The notes beneath the pieces are model-generated. The model searched no databases. It was not told where the DNA came from and saw only the letters and a list, made by a program, of their open reading frames with translations. From SSF14 sp037045585 (lineage in GTDB: Bacteria > Actinomycetota > Acidimicrobiia > Acidimicrobiales > Microtrichaceae), in contig JBAOIR010000024.1 in assembly GCA_037045585.1 (NCBI GenBank), positions 1-64,000 of the forward strand: a DNA stretch of 64,000 bases, in the 5' to 3' direction. Both the position numbers and the translations under genes were made by a program. Shown here piece after piece: positions 17,696 to 26,347 of the stretch (positions are counted from its first letter, which is position 1; the number at the start of each line of letters is the position of its first letter).

Positions 17696-17768
17696 CGCTC
17701 TGGTTCTGTCCCGCGATCCGATCGGCGAACCGCACGATTTGCAGGGCAGAACGTCTGTAGGCGGGAAC

Positions 17769-17780
17769 GACCTGCAGGTC
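17769..17780. promoter_or_regulatory. Perfect palindrome upstream of the P450 gene
   Basis: GACCTGCAGGTC is a fully symmetric 12-mer 61 bases before the P450 ATG. It also contains CCTGCAGG. It may be an operator; no regulator gene is adjacent. Confidence 0.35.
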
Positions 17781-17841
17781 AGATCCATGCGTCAGGGCCT
17801 ACGCTCGGGCAACCGAGCGCACGCACCCGAGGGGGGACCTC

Positions 17842-19107
17842 ATGGCCGCGACGACCACACCGTCAGCTTCGAGCCTGGCGGACATCGACCTGTTGAGTCG
17901 CGACGTGTTCGCAGATCGTGTCCCTCACGAATGGTTCGAGCGCCTCCGCGCCCAGGCTCCGATCCACCACCACCCCGAGCCCGATGGCCCGGGCTTCTGG
18001 GCGTTCACGTCGCACCGCGACGTCGGGGCGCTCAACCGCGACTGGCACACGTTCTCCTCGGAGCACGCACTCGGCGGGGTGGTGCAACTGGAGGAGCTGA
18101 CGCCCGAGCAGGCCGTCCGCCGCGCCGAGATCGGCGACGCCGGCCGGCTCATGTTGGAGATGGACCCGCCGGACCACACCCGGTTCCGCAAGCTCCTGAA
18201 CCGGGGCTTCACGCCCAAGGTCATCCGTTCGCTCGAGGACCACCTTCGCCTGATGAGCGAGCGCATCGTCGATCGAGCCATGGCGGCCGACGACGGCCGG
18301 TGTGACTTCGTCGTCGATATCGCGGCCGAGTTGCCGCTCGAGGCGATCGCCGAGTTCCTGGGTGTGCCGTTCGAGGACCGCCACAAGATCTTCGACTGGT
18401 CGAATCGCCTCATCGGCACCGACGATCCGGAGTACGCGGTGAGCGAGGACCTCCTCAACGAAGCGCTGGTCAGCATGTTCATGTACGCCAACGACCTCGG
18501 CACCGATCGGCGCACCGACCCTCGCGACGACATCGTGTCGAAGCTGATCCACGAAGTCGTCGATGGTGACCAGCTCACCGAGATGGACTTCAACCAGTTC
18601 TTCCTCCTGTTGTCGGTCGCCGGCAACGAAACCACCCGCAACGCCTTGTCGCACGGGATGACCGCGTTCCTGGCGAACCCCGACCAGTACCGTCTGCTCC
18701 TCGACGACCCGTCGCTGATCGACAGCGCGGTGGAGGAGATCCTGCGCTGGGCGTCGCCGGTCATGTTCTTCCGCCGGAACGTCACGACCGATACCGAGTA
18801 CGACGGGCACCACCTGAAGGCGGGCGACAAGGTCAGCCTCTGGTACATCTCGGCCAACCGCGACGAGTCGGTGTTCGACGACCCCTACCGGTTCGACATC
18901 ACCCGGGACCCGAACCCCCACATCGCGTTCGGCGGCGGTGGCCCCCATTTCTGCCTGGGCGCGAACCTGGCCCGTATGGAGATCCGGCTCCTGTTCCAGG
19001 CGCTCGTCGATCGGGCGCCGAACATCGAGCAGCTCGGCGAGCCCGAACGACTGCGCTCGAACTTCATCAACGGCATCAAACACCTGCCGGTGCGACTCAG
19101 TTCCTGA
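17842..19107 (+). CDS. Cytochrome P450 (CYP125/CYP142-like)
   Basis: This 421-residue soluble P450 has the I-helix oxygen-binding motif AGNETTRNAL, the K-helix EEILRW and the haem-binding loop FGGGGPHFCLGANLARME, with thiolate Cys near residue 371. The end, RLRSNFINGIKHLPVRL, and the RDPNPHIAFG stretch match the actinobacterial CYP125/CYP142 group, which hydroxylates the terminal carbon of steroid or lipid side chains. Electron donors (ferredoxin and reductase) are not adjacent. GGGGGAC precedes the ATG. The substrate assignment is inference from family resemblance. Confidence 0.8.
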   Translation: MAATTTPSASSLADIDLLSRDVFADRVPHEWFERLRAQAPIHHHPEPDGPGFWAFTSHRDVGALNRDWHTFSSEHALGGVVQLEELTPEQAVRRAEIGDAGRLMLEMDPPDHTRFRKLLNRGFTPKVIRSLEDHLRLMSERIVDRAMAADDGRCDFVVDIAAELPLEAIAEFLGVPFEDRHKIFDWSNRLIGTDDPEYAVSEDLLNEALVSMFMYANDLGTDRRTDPRDDIVSKLIHEVVDGDQLTEMDFNQFFLLLSVAGNETTRNALSHGMTAFLANPDQYRLLLDDPSLIDSAVEEILRWASPVMFFRRNVTTDTEYDGHHLKAGDKVSLWYISANRDESVFDDPYRFDITRDPNPHIAFGGGGPHFCLGANLARMEIRLLFQALVDRAPNIEQLGEPERLRSNFINGIKHLPVRLSS

Positions 19108-19133
19108 CCGACCCGACCGGGGCCGGAGCCGAA

Positions 19134-19155
19134 CGCTGCCTTCAAGACGGCAGCG
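19134..19155. terminator. Possible bidirectional terminator hairpin
   Basis: CGCTGCC and GGCAGCG pair around the eight-base loop TTCAAGAC, between the convergent P450 and TauE genes. No U-run follows, so it is only a candidate. Confidence 0.4.
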
Positions 19156-19159
19156 CTGG

Positions 19160-19918
19160 TCAGGCCAGGAGCGCGGGGACCTCGCGCACGAGGAACCACA
19201 CCGCGAACCCGACGAGCAGGAACCCGAAGGCGCCGCGCAGCTTGTCGGTCGCGAATCGCTTCGACGCGAGGGCGCCGACCCAGGCGCCGGGGATGAGGCC
19301 GAGGGCGAACACCAGTGACACGGCCCAGTCGATGTCACCGATGGCCGCGTGGGTGATGAGCGTCGGGATGGTGAGCGCCGACGCGACCACGAGGCTGGTG
19401 CCCGTGGCCCGGTTCATGTCGAGGCCGACGGCGAGGAGGAACAGCGGCACGAGGAGGAAGCCGCCACCGTTGGCGAGCAGGCCCGACGAGAAGCCGATGA
19501 CGATCGCCGAGGCGCCGAGCAGGCCGGCGTGGTCGTGGGCCCAGACGGGTCGGGTGGCGTCGGGGTCGACGGGGCGGAGCACCCGCAGCCCGATGAGAAG
19601 GAGGACGGCGCCGGAGATCGCGACGAGCACGGGGCCCGACACCCACTGGCTGGCGATCGCGCCGACGATGGCGGCGGGGAATGCCCCGGCCACCGTGCGC
19701 TTGGCGACCCACCAGTCGACCTTGCCGTCGCGGGAGTAGGACCACGCACCGGTCATCGACCCGGGAAGGAGCGCCGGGAGAGGGCCAGCGACTGCGGCCA
19801 TACCGGGCACACCGAGGAGGGCGAGGAGCGGCGTGGCGAATGCCGAGCCGACGCCGAAGAGGCCGTAGAGCACACCGACGGCCAGTCCGGCGGTGCAGAT
19901 GAGGGGAACCGAGGCCAT
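19160..19918 (-). CDS. TauE/SafE family anion exporter
   Basis: This integral membrane protein of about 252 residues has eight likely hydrophobic segments and two internally related halves. The first has LAVGVLYGLFGVGSAFATPL and the second GFSSGLLANGGGFLLVPLFL, the repeated G-G-G motifs of TauE/SafE. The family exports sulfite, sulfoacetate or related organic anions. ATG 19,918 is chosen; an in-frame TTG at 19,954 exists. It is divergent from a LysR regulator 70 bases away, which probably controls it. Confidence 0.75.
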   Translation of the reverse strand: MASVPLICTAGLAVGVLYGLFGVGSAFATPLLALLGVPGMAAVAGPLPALLPGSMTGAWSYSRDGKVDWWVAKRTVAGAFPAAIVGAIASQWVSGPVLVAISGAVLLLIGLRVLRPVDPDATRPVWAHDHAGLLGASAIVIGFSSGLLANGGGFLLVPLFLLAVGLDMNRATGTSLVVASALTIPTLITHAAIGDIDWAVSLVFALGLIPGAWVGALASKRFATDKLRGAFGFLLVGFAVWFLVREVPALLA

Positions 19919-19975
19919 GGGTGCATGGTCGACGACGCCGATCGATTCGTCCAAGATGAGATGTGGATTGAAACG

Positions 19976-19990
19976 ATAGGATCTACCTAT
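19976..19990. promoter_or_regulatory. LysR-type binding site overlapping the regulator start codon
   Basis: ATAGG-ATCTA-CCTAT is a perfect inverted repeat of the T-N11-A class. Its last two bases are the first two of the LysR ATG (19,989). Binding here would repress the regulator gene and could activate the divergent exporter. Confidence 0.55.
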
Positions 19991-20876
19991 GGATCTCCGG
20001 CAGCTCTCCTATGTCGTCGCCGTGGTCGACCACGGCGGCTTCACGAGGGCGGCCGAAGCGCTGCACGTTGCGCAACCCTCGCTGTCCCAGGCCATCAAGG
20101 CCCTCGAGACCGAGGTGGGCGTCGCCCTGTTCGACCGGGTGGGTCGACAGGTCCGACTCACCGCGGCCGGGAGAGCCCTCCTCCCCGCGGCCCGCCAAGC
20201 GTTGCACGACGTCGAGATCGCCCGTGAGGCCGTCGACGCCGTCCGCGGACTCGGGCGCGGCCGTCTCGACCTGGTGTCGCTCCCGACGCTCGGCGTGTCG
20301 CCGGTTGCGGACTTCATCGGGTCGTTCCGGACCCGGAACCCCGACGTCACCGTGCGGCTGGTCGAGCCCGACGAGGTGGGCGCCGTCGCCGCGAACGTCG
20401 CGGGCGGTGAGTCCGAGATCGGCTTCACCGAGCTGCCGATCGCGGACGAGCGGCTGGTGACGATCGAGCTGTCGGGTCAGGAGTACGTCGCCGTGCACCA
20501 CCGGTCGGTCGAACGGGGTTCGCTCGTGTCGGTCCCCCAGCTCGCCGAACTCCCGCTCGTGACGACCACCCCGGGTACGTCGACGCGGCGCCTGATCGAC
20601 GAGGCCTTCCGCCAGTCCGGCGTCGCCCCACGCATCGCCATCGAGACCGACCTGCGAGAGGTGATCACGGCGATCGTCGAGGCGGGAGGTGGCTACTCGA
20701 TCCTGCCGAGGACCGTGGCCGAGCGGATGGCGGCGCGGGGGTCGGGCGATGTGCGGGTCGCCGAGATCATCCCGACGATCTCGCGGCGTATCGGCGTCGT
20801 CCACCGGCAGGGCACCTTGTCGCCGGCCGGTCGGGCGTTCCTCGACCTGGTCCTTCGTTCGCTGCCCCCGGACTGA
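19989..20876 (+). CDS. LysR family transcriptional regulator
   Basis: The 295-residue protein starts MDLRQLSYVVAVVDHGGFTR and AAEALHVAQPSLSQAIKALE, the classic LysR HTH. The effector domain of about 200 residues follows (RGRLDLVSLPTLGVSPVADF). The effector domain is a periplasmic-binding-protein-like fold for a small ligand. Divergent placement against the TauE-type exporter and the dyad over the start codon argue that it senses the exported anion or a related metabolite. Confidence 0.85.
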   Translation: MDLRQLSYVVAVVDHGGFTRAAEALHVAQPSLSQAIKALETEVGVALFDRVGRQVRLTAAGRALLPAARQALHDVEIAREAVDAVRGLGRGRLDLVSLPTLGVSPVADFIGSFRTRNPDVTVRLVEPDEVGAVAANVAGGESEIGFTELPIADERLVTIELSGQEYVAVHHRSVERGSLVSVPQLAELPLVTTTPGTSTRRLIDEAFRQSGVAPRIAIETDLREVITAIVEAGGGYSILPRTVAERMAARGSGDVRVAEIIPTISRRIGVVHRQGTLSPAGRAFLDLVLRSLPPD

Positions 20877-20900
20877 ATCCCAGGCGCGGGCGCCGGCGCG

Positions 20901-21380
20901 TCAGCGCCGACCTGCGGGGAGCGGGCTCCGGTCGGTCGCGCCGGGGCCGGCGACGGCCCGGACGTCGCGGACCGAGAGGCGCTCGCCACAGTGGCTGCAG
21001 CTGGGTACCACCGTCACGACGTGGTCGCAGGTCGTGTGGAGGAGCTCGATCGGCGGGCCGTCGGGCGCGGCCCACGTGTCGCCCCACTGCTTCATCGCCT
21101 GAATGACGAACCAGAGGTCGCGGCCCTTGCGGGTGAGGACGTAGTCGAAGCGTGGCGGGTTGTCCTGGTACGGCTGGCGCTCGACGACGCCGTTCTCGAC
21201 GAGCAGTTCGAGCCGCTGCGTGAGGACGTTGCGGCTGATGCCGAGCCGCTCCTGGATCTCGTCGAAGCGGCCGACCCCGAAGAGGAGGTCGCGCACGATG
21301 AGCGGTGTCCACCAGTCGCCGATGACCTCGAGGCACTGCGCCACCGAGCAGTTCATGTCCTTCACGCTGGTTCGCTTCAT
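20901..21380 (-). CDS. HxlR family regulator with C-terminal Cys pair
   Basis: The winged helix reads NCSVAQCLEVIGDWWTPLIV, RDLLFGVGRFDEIQERLGIS and RNVLTQRLELLVENGVVERQ, characteristic of HxlR. Cys11 of NCSVAQC is at the position that senses thiol or aldehyde stress in HypR/QorR-type members, and a second Cys follows four residues later. The C-terminal extension carries CSHCGERL, a possible zinc ribbon. An alternative start is ATG 21,356. It is divergent from a thiolase gene and the intergenic promoter region has matching inverted arms. Confidence 0.75.
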   Translation of the reverse strand: MKRTSVKDMNCSVAQCLEVIGDWWTPLIVRDLLFGVGRFDEIQERLGISRNVLTQRLELLVENGVVERQPYQDNPPRFDYVLTRKGRDLWFVIQAMKQWGDTWAAPDGPPIELLHTTCDHVVTVVPSCSHCGERLSVRDVRAVAGPGATDRSPLPAGRR

Positions 21381-21417
21381 GACGTTCCTCTCATGTTCGG
21401 GGCCATCGTAGCAGTGG

Positions 21418-21464
21418 GTTGTTTCAAAGGACTAGCCCTCCTATAGTTAGTTCTGTCAAACAAC
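21418..21464. promoter_or_regulatory. Thiolase promoter flanked by inverted arms
   Basis: A -35-like TTGTTT (21,419-21,424), a 17-base spacer and a -10-like TATAGT (21,442-21,447) are well placed for the thiolase gene. GTTGTTT at 21,418 and AAACAAC at 21,458-21,464 are inverted copies lying at the -35 and just after the -10. This is a good geometry for repression by the divergent HxlR protein. Confidence 0.5.
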
Positions 21465-21491
21465 TCACTGGGTTGAGAACGGAGAAACGTC

Positions 21492-22757
21492 ATGGCAGAT
21501 GCAGTGATCATCGATGCGGTGCGGACACCCCTCGGGCGCGGCAAGGCAGGAGGGATCCTGTCGAGTACCCACCCCGTCGAACTCCTCGCCCACACCCTGC
21601 GCGCCGTCGTCGAGCGCAACGGCCTCGATCCGGAGGTGATCGACGACGTCATCGCCGGCAACGTCACCCAGGTCTCCGAACAGGCGTTCAACATCGGGCG
21701 ACGCGCCGTGCTCGCCGCCGGCTACCCCGAGCGGGTCCCGGCCACGACCATCGACCGCCAGTGCGGTTCGAGCCAGCAGGCGATCCACTTCGCCGCGCAG
21801 GCGATCATGTCCGGCACCCAGGACGTGGTCGTCGCCGCAGGGGTCGAGTCGATGAGCCGGGTCCCGATGGGCTCGTCCGCGGTCGGGGCGCCAGGCGGCA
21901 CGCCTGATCATGACAGCTCCCTGATCTCAGCCGGCCCCGGTTCCACTGGGCGCGGGACGCTTGATCTCGACGGTCCCTCCTTTCACGAGCGCTACCCCGA
22001 CGGCCTCGTGTCCCAGGGCATCGCCTCGGAACTCATCGCCGCCAAGTGGGGGCTCAGTCGCGCCGAGGTCGACGAGTTCGCCCTCCGGTCGCAGGTCAAC
22101 GCCGCAGCGGCACGCGACCGCGGCCGGTTCGACCACGAGATCGTGCCCCTCGAGGTGGTCGGTCCCGACGGTGACCTCCAGCTCGTCACGAGCGACGAGG
22201 GCATCCGCGAGTCGACGATCGACGGCCTCGCCAAGCTGCGCCCTGCCTTCGGGGCCGATTGGGCGTCGGAGCGCTTCCCGCAGATCCAGTGGGTGACGAC
22301 GGCGGCCAACTCGTCCCAGCTCACCGACGGCGCCGCCGCCGTGCTCGTCACCAGTGACGCCAAGGCGAAGGAGCTCGGGCTCACGCCCCGTGCCCGCATC
22401 CACTCGCTCGCTGTCGAGGGCGACGACCCGCTCTACATGCTGACCGCCGTCATCCCGGCCACGAAGAAGCTGCTGGCACGGGCCGGGCTCACCATCGACG
22501 ACATCGACCTGTTCGAGGTCAACGAGGCATTCGCGTCCGTCGTGCTCGCCTGGCAGAAGGAGCTCGGCGCCGACCCCGACAAGGTCAATGTCAACGGTGG
22601 CGCCATCGCGCTCGGCCACCCGCTCGGTGCGTCGGGTGCCCGCCTCGCCGGCACCCTGCTCAACGCGCTGGAACAACGTGACGGCCGGTTCGGCCTGCAG
22701 GTCATGTGCGAGGCCGGTGGCCTCAGCAACGCGATGATCATCGAGCGGCTGGGCTGA
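21492..22757 (+). CDS. Thiolase (acetyl-CoA C-acyltransferase)
   Basis: This 421-residue thiolase has all catalytic positions: acylated Cys at about 91 in DRQCGSSQQAI, the NEAF motif in LFEVNEAFASVV, His at about 376 in GGAIALGHPLGASG and the second Cys at about 406 in MCEAGG. It would cleave beta-ketoacyl-CoA in beta-oxidation or condense acetyl-CoA units. It stands alone, not with a hydratase or dehydrogenase. The divergent HxlR gene suggests induction by an unknown signal. The CYP125-like P450 a few genes upstream hints at lipid or steroid breakdown, but this is inference. Confidence 0.85.
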   Translation: MADAVIIDAVRTPLGRGKAGGILSSTHPVELLAHTLRAVVERNGLDPEVIDDVIAGNVTQVSEQAFNIGRRAVLAAGYPERVPATTIDRQCGSSQQAIHFAAQAIMSGTQDVVVAAGVESMSRVPMGSSAVGAPGGTPDHDSSLISAGPGSTGRGTLDLDGPSFHERYPDGLVSQGIASELIAAKWGLSRAEVDEFALRSQVNAAAARDRGRFDHEIVPLEVVGPDGDLQLVTSDEGIRESTIDGLAKLRPAFGADWASERFPQIQWVTTAANSSQLTDGAAAVLVTSDAKAKELGLTPRARIHSLAVEGDDPLYMLTAVIPATKKLLARAGLTIDDIDLFEVNEAFASVVLAWQKELGADPDKVNVNGGAIALGHPLGASGARLAGTLLNALEQRDGRFGLQVMCEAGGLSNAMIIERLG

Positions 22758-22955
22758 GGCGTGGCACGCGCGAGGTTCCCAGAGGTCGGGTCGGCGTTCG
22801 TCGACCCGACCTCGTGGACGCCGCCACGCCTCGTCGGGTCCCCGGCGCCGTCGCGTCGCATCGCCCGTGTGGGCGCAAGGTTCGGACCGGCCCGCCGGCT
22901 GCTCGGTCCGAGGAGGGCCGGACACCGGTAGCGTTCACCCCATGCGAGGGACCCG

Positions 22956-23927
22956 GTGATCGTCGACTGCGCGGTGTACGAACGCGGAAAGCGCCGGGCG
23001 GAGTCGTGCTCGTTGCGTCAGGCCGTGGCACAGATGCGCGACGAGCACGCGTTCGCGTGGATCGGTCTGGTCGAGCCGACCGCCGACGAACTCGAAGCGG
23101 TTGCCATGACGTTCGATCTCCACCCGCTCGCGGTCGAGGACGCATTGCACGCCCATCAGCGCCCGAAGCTGGAGCGCTACGACGATCACTCGTTCCTCGT
23201 GTTCAAGACGGCCCGGTACGTCGACCACGACGAGGTCATCGCGCTGGGCGAGGTGCTCTTGTTCGTCGGTGAGGGGTTCATCATCAGCGTCCGTCACGGC
23301 GACGCCGGCAACATGGGTGACATCCGCCGTCGGCTCGAGGCCGAGCCCGAACGGCTGGCGCTCGGGCCCGGCGTGGTGGTCTACGAGCTGGCCGACCGGA
23401 TCGCCGACGAGTTCATCGGCGCGCTCGGGTCGGTCGAGAGCGACATCGACTCGATCCAGTCCGACGTGTTCGCCGGGCCGAAGGCGTCCCACGCCAGCCG
23501 CATCTTCAACCTCAAGCGCGAGGTGCTGGAGTTCCGCCAGGCCGCCAACCCGCTGATCGATCCGCTCGACGAACTCATGCGCATCCTCCCGCCCGGGTTC
23601 GTCGAGGAGCTGCAGCCGTACTTCCGCGACGTGCACGACCACGTCCTCCGGGCCACGCAGCGCCTCGCCGCCATCGACGACCTCCTGTCGAGCGCGCTCG
23701 ACGCCAACGTCGCCCAGGTGTCGATGCGCCAGAACGAGGACATGCGCAAGATCTCGGCGTGGGCCGCGATCGTGTCGGTGCCCACCGCGATCGCCGGTGT
23801 GTACGGCATGAACTTCCGCCACATGCCCGAGCTCGAGTGGCGCTACGGCTACCTCATCGTGATCGCGGCGATCGGGCTCATCTGCTTCGGGTTGTACCGC
23901 AACTTCAAGCGCCGCGAGTGGCTCTGA
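22956..23927 (+). CDS. corA: CorA family Mg2+/Co2+ transporter
   Basis: The protein has 323 residues from a GTG at 22,956, preceded by GCGAGGG. The long cytoplasmic alpha/beta and coiled-coil part ends with two C-terminal membrane helices. The first closes with the CorA signature YGMNF (residues 283-287). The short loop HMPELEW follows. The length and topology are those of a CorA pentameric channel for magnesium. No regulatory gene is adjacent and the M-box riboswitch is not recognisable upstream. Confidence 0.85.
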   Translation: MIVDCAVYERGKRRAESCSLRQAVAQMRDEHAFAWIGLVEPTADELEAVAMTFDLHPLAVEDALHAHQRPKLERYDDHSFLVFKTARYVDHDEVIALGEVLLFVGEGFIISVRHGDAGNMGDIRRRLEAEPERLALGPGVVVYELADRIADEFIGALGSVESDIDSIQSDVFAGPKASHASRIFNLKREVLEFRQAANPLIDPLDELMRILPPGFVEELQPYFRDVHDHVLRATQRLAAIDDLLSSALDANVAQVSMRQNEDMRKISAWAAIVSVPTAIAGVYGMNFRHMPELEWRYGYLIVIAAIGLICFGLYRNFKRREWL

Positions 23928-23993
23928 GGCCCCAGGCGAAATGAGGGGGGAGCCCCTACGGCCACCACGAACCCGGGGAGCGATGCTGGATCC

Positions 23994-24479
23994 ATGCCAA
24001 CGCCGAACCCGTCCCGTCAACCCGATCCGGCCGTGCCTCGGTGGTCGTGGATCGCTGCGGTGGGACTGGTCGCGGCCAGCCCCGGCGCCACGTGGTTCTG
24101 GGCCGGCCGACTGTCCGAACCGGAGCTGAACCCCGCCGTCGCCGACTACGCCTGGCGACCCTGGCGCTCGCTGGTCGCACACGAGTTCCTCGTCGGCGCC
24201 GTCTCGACGGGGGTGGCTCTTGCCGCCGCCCTCGCCCTGATCGTGATGCGGCGGCGCGTCGGCGGATGGGCAATGGCGCCGGTGCTGGCGACGACGCTGG
24301 CGCTCGCCGTGCTCGGGGCCTGGGCCGGACTGGGGTACCGAGTCATCACGGCGGCGGTCGTCGGTGCCAACATCGGCGCGGGGCTGGTGATCCTCGCCAC
24401 GCCGGCACTGGTCGTCGTGGAACTGGTGGCCGTCGTCGTCTGGCGGTCTCGTCGCCGACAACGCCAACGGGTCGGTTAG
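23994..24479 (+). CDS. Small integral membrane protein, unknown
   Basis: This 161-residue protein has about four hydrophobic segments: WIAAVGLVAASPGATWFWAG, VSTGVALAAALALIVM, ATTLALAVLGAWAGLG and a last long one in ANIGAGLVILATPALVVVEL, ending in an Arg-rich tail. No family is recognised. The start ATG at 23,994 and stop at 24,479 fit the frame, and the stop overlaps the convergent GH15 gene by two bases. It may be an ordinary actinobacterial membrane protein of unknown role. Confidence 0.55.
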   Translation: MPTPNPSRQPDPAVPRWSWIAAVGLVAASPGATWFWAGRLSEPELNPAVADYAWRPWRSLVAHEFLVGAVSTGVALAAALALIVMRRRVGGWAMAPVLATTLALAVLGAWAGLGYRVITAAVVGANIGAGLVILATPALVVVELVAVVVWRSRRRQRQRVG

Positions 24480-26290
24480 TCGGCCAACCGGACCCGCGAC
24501 GTGCCCGAGCCGGAAGGGGTGTCGTCGCACAGGTTGGTGGCGGTGTTGATGATCGCCACGTGGGAGAAGGCCTGCGGGCAGTTGCCCAGCTGCGTGGCGA
24601 ACGTGGTGCCGTACTCCTCGGCGAGCAGGCCGACGTCGTTGCGGAGGGCGAGGAGCCGTTCGTAGAGCGCGACCGCGTCGTCGCGGCGCCCGACCAGGTC
24701 GAGGCAGTCGGCCAGCCAGAACGAGCAGAGCAGGAACGCTCCCTCGTCTCCCTCGAGGCCGTCGTCGGTGTCGTCGGTGTTGTACCGCTGCAGCAGGCCG
24801 TCGACCGCGAGATCGCGTTCGATCGCCTCGACAGTAGCGAGCACGCGGGGATCCGACGGGGGCAGGAACCCGACGAGAGGGATGCGCAGCACTGATGCGT
24901 CGAGTGCCGTCGAGCCGTAGGCCTGACGGAAGACGCCGGTCGCGTCGACGGCCCGCTCGCACACCTCACGACGCACCTCGTCGGCGAGCTGACGCCAGCG
25001 GCCTTCGTCGCCGCCCCACCGCCGCGCCGACTTCGCGGCCCGGTCGAACGCGACCCACGACATCACCTTCGAGTGGGTGAAGTGCTGACGGTCGCCGTGG
25101 ACCTCCCAGATGCCTTCGTCCGCCTGCTGCCAGATCGTCTCGAGGTGTTCGAGAAGCGCTGCGAGGAGCGCGTCGCTGAAATCGTCGGCCGGGATGCCGG
25201 CGACGCGGGACTGGTACATCGAGTCCATGACCTCGCCGAACACGTCGAGCTGCAGCTGGTCGGCGGCCCCGTTGCCGACGCGCACCGGACGCGCCCCACC
25301 GAACCCCTCGAGCCAGTCGAGCTCGAACTCGGGCAGCCACCGCTCACCGCCGAGGCCGTACATGATCTGCAGCTTGTCGGGGTCCCCGGCGCAGGCTCGC
25401 AGCAACCAGTCGCGCCAGTGTGTGGCCTCGGCGCGGAGCCCGGCCTGGACGAACGCATACAACGTGAACGTCGCATCTCGCAGCCAGCAGTAGCGGTAGT
25501 CCCAGTTCCGGGCCCCGCCCGGGGTCTCGGGCAGCGAGGTGGTCGGCGCCGCGACGATCGCGCCGGTCGGGGAGTAGGTGAGGCCCTTGAGTACGACGGC
25601 CGACGCCGTGACTTCCTCGGACCAGGCCCGGTCGTAGGTGATCCCGTCGGACCAGTCGCGCCAACGAGTGATCGTGTCGTCGAACGCAGCGTCGATGGAA
25701 TCGTTGACGGCGATCGGATGCGGCGTCGCGTTCTGCGACTCGAACCACGCGAGGTCGAACCAGGCACCGGTGCCCTCACCGACCTCGAAGTCGGCGACGG
25801 TCGCCAGCCCTTCACCGTGGACGTCGACGCTGGTACGCAACACCAGCGCGTCGGGTCCCCCGATGGCAAGCAGGTGGTGGTCGGGCCGGCGCACCCACGG
25901 CACGATTCGGCCGTAACCGAACCGGATGCGGAGCTCCATCCGCATCGCCACTCGGCCGCTGGTGACCTCGACCTTCCGGAGCAGGCGTGGGGTCGACCGG
26001 TGATGGTGGGGCATGGCCAGCGCGTCGGTCACCACGGCGGTCCCGTTCGGCGTCGTGTGCGTCGTCTCCAGGACGAGCGTGCCGGGAAGGTACCGCCGTT
26101 CGGTGCGGAACTCGCCGACGGGGCTGATCGAGAAGTGACCGTTCTCCTGGGTGCCGACGAGTGCTGCCATCGCGGCCGGGGAGTCGAAGCGGGGGAAGGT
26201 CAGCCAGTCGACGCTGCCCGATCGCGACACCATCGCCGCCGAACGCGTGTCGGAGAGGAACGCGTAGTCCTCGATCCTCGGCGATGGCAT
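24476..26290 (-). CDS. GH15 family glycosidase (trehalase/glucoamylase type)
   Basis: The 604-residue protein opens RIEDYAFLSDTRSAAMVSRS and VDWLTFPRFDSPAAMAALVG, the N-terminal beta-sandwich of the GH15 branch that includes actinobacterial trehalases. The catalytic (alpha/alpha)6 barrel has GGARNWDYRYCWLRDATFTL, ELDWLEGFGGARPVRVGNGA and SKVMSWVAFDRAAKSARRWG. The general acid Glu probably lies in the ELDWLEG region. It has no signal peptide, so it acts in the cytoplasm on trehalose or short alpha-glucans. It is divergent from an SDR gene. Confidence 0.8.
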   Translation of the reverse strand: MPSPRIEDYAFLSDTRSAAMVSRSGSVDWLTFPRFDSPAAMAALVGTQENGHFSISPVGEFRTERRYLPGTLVLETTHTTPNGTAVVTDALAMPHHHRSTPRLLRKVEVTSGRVAMRMELRIRFGYGRIVPWVRRPDHHLLAIGGPDALVLRTSVDVHGEGLATVADFEVGEGTGAWFDLAWFESQNATPHPIAVNDSIDAAFDDTITRWRDWSDGITYDRAWSEEVTASAVVLKGLTYSPTGAIVAAPTTSLPETPGGARNWDYRYCWLRDATFTLYAFVQAGLRAEATHWRDWLLRACAGDPDKLQIMYGLGGERWLPEFELDWLEGFGGARPVRVGNGAADQLQLDVFGEVMDSMYQSRVAGIPADDFSDALLAALLEHLETIWQQADEGIWEVHGDRQHFTHSKVMSWVAFDRAAKSARRWGGDEGRWRQLADEVRREVCERAVDATGVFRQAYGSTALDASVLRIPLVGFLPPSDPRVLATVEAIERDLAVDGLLQRYNTDDTDDGLEGDEGAFLLCSFWLADCLDLVGRRDDAVALYERLLALRNDVGLLAEEYGTTFATQLGNCPQAFSHVAIINTATNLCDDTPSGSGTSRVRLAD

Positions 26291-26347
26291 ATGCGGCTCA
26301 CGGTACCCGCGCCGTGTCACGACGGACCGTCGCTCTAGGTTGAGGCG

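Noticed and set aside
22935..24962. A 675-codon open frame on the minus strand
   Set aside because: It is opposite CorA, which has an intact GMN motif; the minus frame has no recognisable domain.
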